Positions 21,771 through 22,778 of a stretch of DNA of 22,778 nucleotides are shown here, piece by piece. Numbering within the stretch: the first letter of the stretch is position 1; each line of letters opens with the position of its first letter. This stretch comes from CAZZCN01 sp964652975 (lineage in GTDB: Bacteria > Bacillota > Clostridia > Saccharofermentanales > UBA5734). Where the stretch lies: contig CAZZCN010000052.1 of NCBI GenBank assembly GCA_964652975.1, positions 1 to 22,778 of the forward strand, read 5' to 3'. The position numbers and the translations under genes are program-made. The notes under the pieces are model-generated. The model searched no databases. It had not been told where the DNA came from and saw nothing but the letters and a program-made list of their open reading frames with translations.

Positions 21771-21902
21771 CATGCGTGGAAATAAATTTTTCACATAAAC
21801 AAAAAAGCATAGTGTGAAATATTTTTTACTAGCATCATGGATAATCCTTTTATTTACTTAAATTGACAGCATAGCGTAGAAAATAGATTTTCACATAAAT
21901 AT
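21771..21902. repeat. Imperfect ~32-bp direct repeats between uvrC and the phosphoesterase gene
   Basis: Copies at 21771-21801 and 21870-21902 share CAT(A)GCGT.GAAA.ATA.ATTTTCACATAAA. A third, partial copy (CATAGTGTGAAATATTTT) is at 21808-21825. The second copy directly precedes the ribosome binding site of the phosphoesterase gene. Confidence 0.7.
21788..21828 (+). terminator. Possible weak terminator after uvrC
   Basis: TTTCACA (21789-21795) and TGTGAAA (21813-21819) can pair, followed after one T and one A by six T's. The stem is AT-rich and the loop 17 nt, so this is tentative and overlaps the direct repeats. Confidence 0.4.
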
Positions 21903-21919
21903 AGAAAGGGCAATTTATA

Positions 21920-22627
21920 ATGAGCTTGTTTGCGATATCGGACTTACATCTTGCAATAGGAATGGAAAAACCGATGGATATATTTGGTAGACACTGGGAG
22001 GACCATACTGCAAGACTAAAGGAGGAGTGGTTAAAGATTGTAGGCGACGGGGACACGGTTATAATACCGGGAGACATATCATGGGGGATGACGGTTCTAG
22101 AGGCACGCACGGATTTTGAATTCATAGAGAGCCTGCCCGGACGCAAAATCATATCAAAGGGCAACCATGATTATTGGTGGAGCTCGGTCAGAAAACTGGA
22201 GAATTTTTTCGAAGAAAATGGCATGAAGACCATTGATATATTAAAGAACAACTCATTTCGCATAGACGAGACCACCACCATTTGCGGAACCCGCGGATGG
22301 ATAATGCCTTGCGATAACAATTACAACCAGAAGCAGGAGATAATATATAAAAGAGAACTTGGAAGACTTCGCGCATCCTTGGAAAGTGCGGCTGTTAACA
22401 GAAACGAAAACGAGAGAATAATTGTCGCTTTGCATTACCCTCCTTTGCTCGCCCAATACACAGAAACGGAGTTTACGCAAATGCTTGAAGAATACAATGT
22501 AAACGAATGTGTTTTTGGACATATTCACAAAAACGGGTCCGAAAAATGCTTTGAAGGAGAGCTCCGGAGCGTTGCCTACCACAATATAAGTGCAGACAAA
22601 CTTGCCTTCAAACCATTACAGCTCTAA
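21920..22627 (+). CDS. Calcineurin-like metallophosphoesterase
   Basis: The 235-residue protein shows the metallophosphoesterase motifs in order: SDLHLA (residues 7-12, DxH), PGDISWG (about 50-56, GDxxx), SKGNHDYWW (about 79-87, GNHD), ALHYPPL (about 172-178) and FGHIHKNG (about 195-202, GHxH). These ligate two metal ions in a cytosolic phosphoesterase. It is close to the COG1768 group of uncharacterised Firmicutes proteins. The substrate is not predictable. The start is ATG 21920 after AAAGGG. Confidence 0.9.
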   Translation: MSLFAISDLHLAIGMEKPMDIFGRHWEDHTARLKEEWLKIVGDGDTVIIPGDISWGMTVLEARTDFEFIESLPGRKIISKGNHDYWWSSVRKLENFFEENGMKTIDILKNNSFRIDETTTICGTRGWIMPCDNNYNQKQEIIYKRELGRLRASLESAAVNRNENERIIVALHYPPLLAQYTETEFTQMLEEYNVNECVFGHIHKNGSEKCFEGELRSVAYHNISADKLAFKPLQL

Positions 22628-22648
22628 GGCTACAGCCGATTATAGCGC

Positions 22649-22677
22649 TTGCGCGAATTTGGGATATAGTATATAAT
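22649..22677 (+). promoter_or_regulatory. Promoter upstream of the yicC-family gene
   Basis: TTGCGC (22649-22654), a 17-base spacer and a consensus TATAAT (22672-22677). Confidence 0.65.
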
Positions 22678-22737
22678 AATTCAGCATCAATCAAGCAAAA
22701 GATGTTTTGACATATAAATCATTAAAGGCAGGTAATT

Positions 22738-22778
22738 ATGGCTCGAAGTATGACAGGGTTCGGGAAAGGTCAATGCGT
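22738..22778 (+). CDS. yicC: YicC/YloC-family protein, N-terminal fragment (runs off the window)
   Basis: ATG 22738 after AGGCAGG begins MARSMTGFGKGQC. The MxSMTGFG start is the signature of the YicC/YloC family of endoribonuclease-like proteins involved in RNA turnover. Only 13 codons are visible. In Clostridia this gene usually leads a cluster with remA/gmk/rpoZ, which would lie to the right. Confidence 0.88.
   Translation, partial: MARSMTGFGKGQC

Overview
The window looks like a chromosomal segment of an AT-rich, low-GC, single-membrane (monoderm) anaerobe of the class Clostridia. The signs are strong AGGAGG-type ribosome binding sites with frequent GTG/TTG starts, a tRNA-Trp T-box leader, c-di-GMP-I riboswitches, a type IV pilus set without PilP/PilQ, and a dockerin-bearing leucine-rich-repeat protein. 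The dockerin hints at a cellulosome-type relative, but species cannot be read from the sequence.

Positions 1-12970 are a type IV pilus region. The 3' end of pilT enters on the left (+). Two genes of unknown function follow on the minus strand (496-3102): a membrane-anchored long coiled-coil protein and a 380-residue soluble partner. A major pilin gene (3816-4217, +) has its own promoter, c-di-GMP-I riboswitch and terminator. Next comes a secreted BspA-type LRR/dockerin protein (4543-5697, +). Convergent to it is a seven-gene minus-strand operon: pilC, pilM, pilN, pilO, a PilX-like minor pilin, a short pseudopilin, and a pilin fused to two Ig-like (BIG2) domains. This operon is preceded by a second copy of the same promoter/c-di-GMP-I riboswitch/terminator cassette, in inverted orientation. 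The two cassettes suggest that one second messenger sets both the pilin supply and the assembly/tip machinery. No pilB or prepilin peptidase gene is present in the window.

Positions 13200-15302 hold a consensus promoter, a T-box leader with a UGG (Trp) specifier, and a stand-alone TrpB2-type tryptophan synthase beta gene.

Positions 15689-22778 are a co-directional housekeeping block: an amidohydrolase; tsaE, tsaB and rimI (tRNA t6A synthesis and ribosomal-protein acetylation); an HPr-like protein with Pro at position 15; uvrC; a metallophosphoesterase; and the start of a yicC-family gene. Five consecutive conserved proteins in this block, omitting the short HPr-like one, carry hydrophilic low-complexity insertions or extensions. 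In RimI the insertion is an in-frame 36-bp tandem repeat.

The points most worth a second look are the duplicated riboswitch cassette, the unknown coiled-coil/partner pair, the pilin-BIG2 fusion, the T-box/TrpB2 pairing, the His15-less HPr and the low-complexity insertions.
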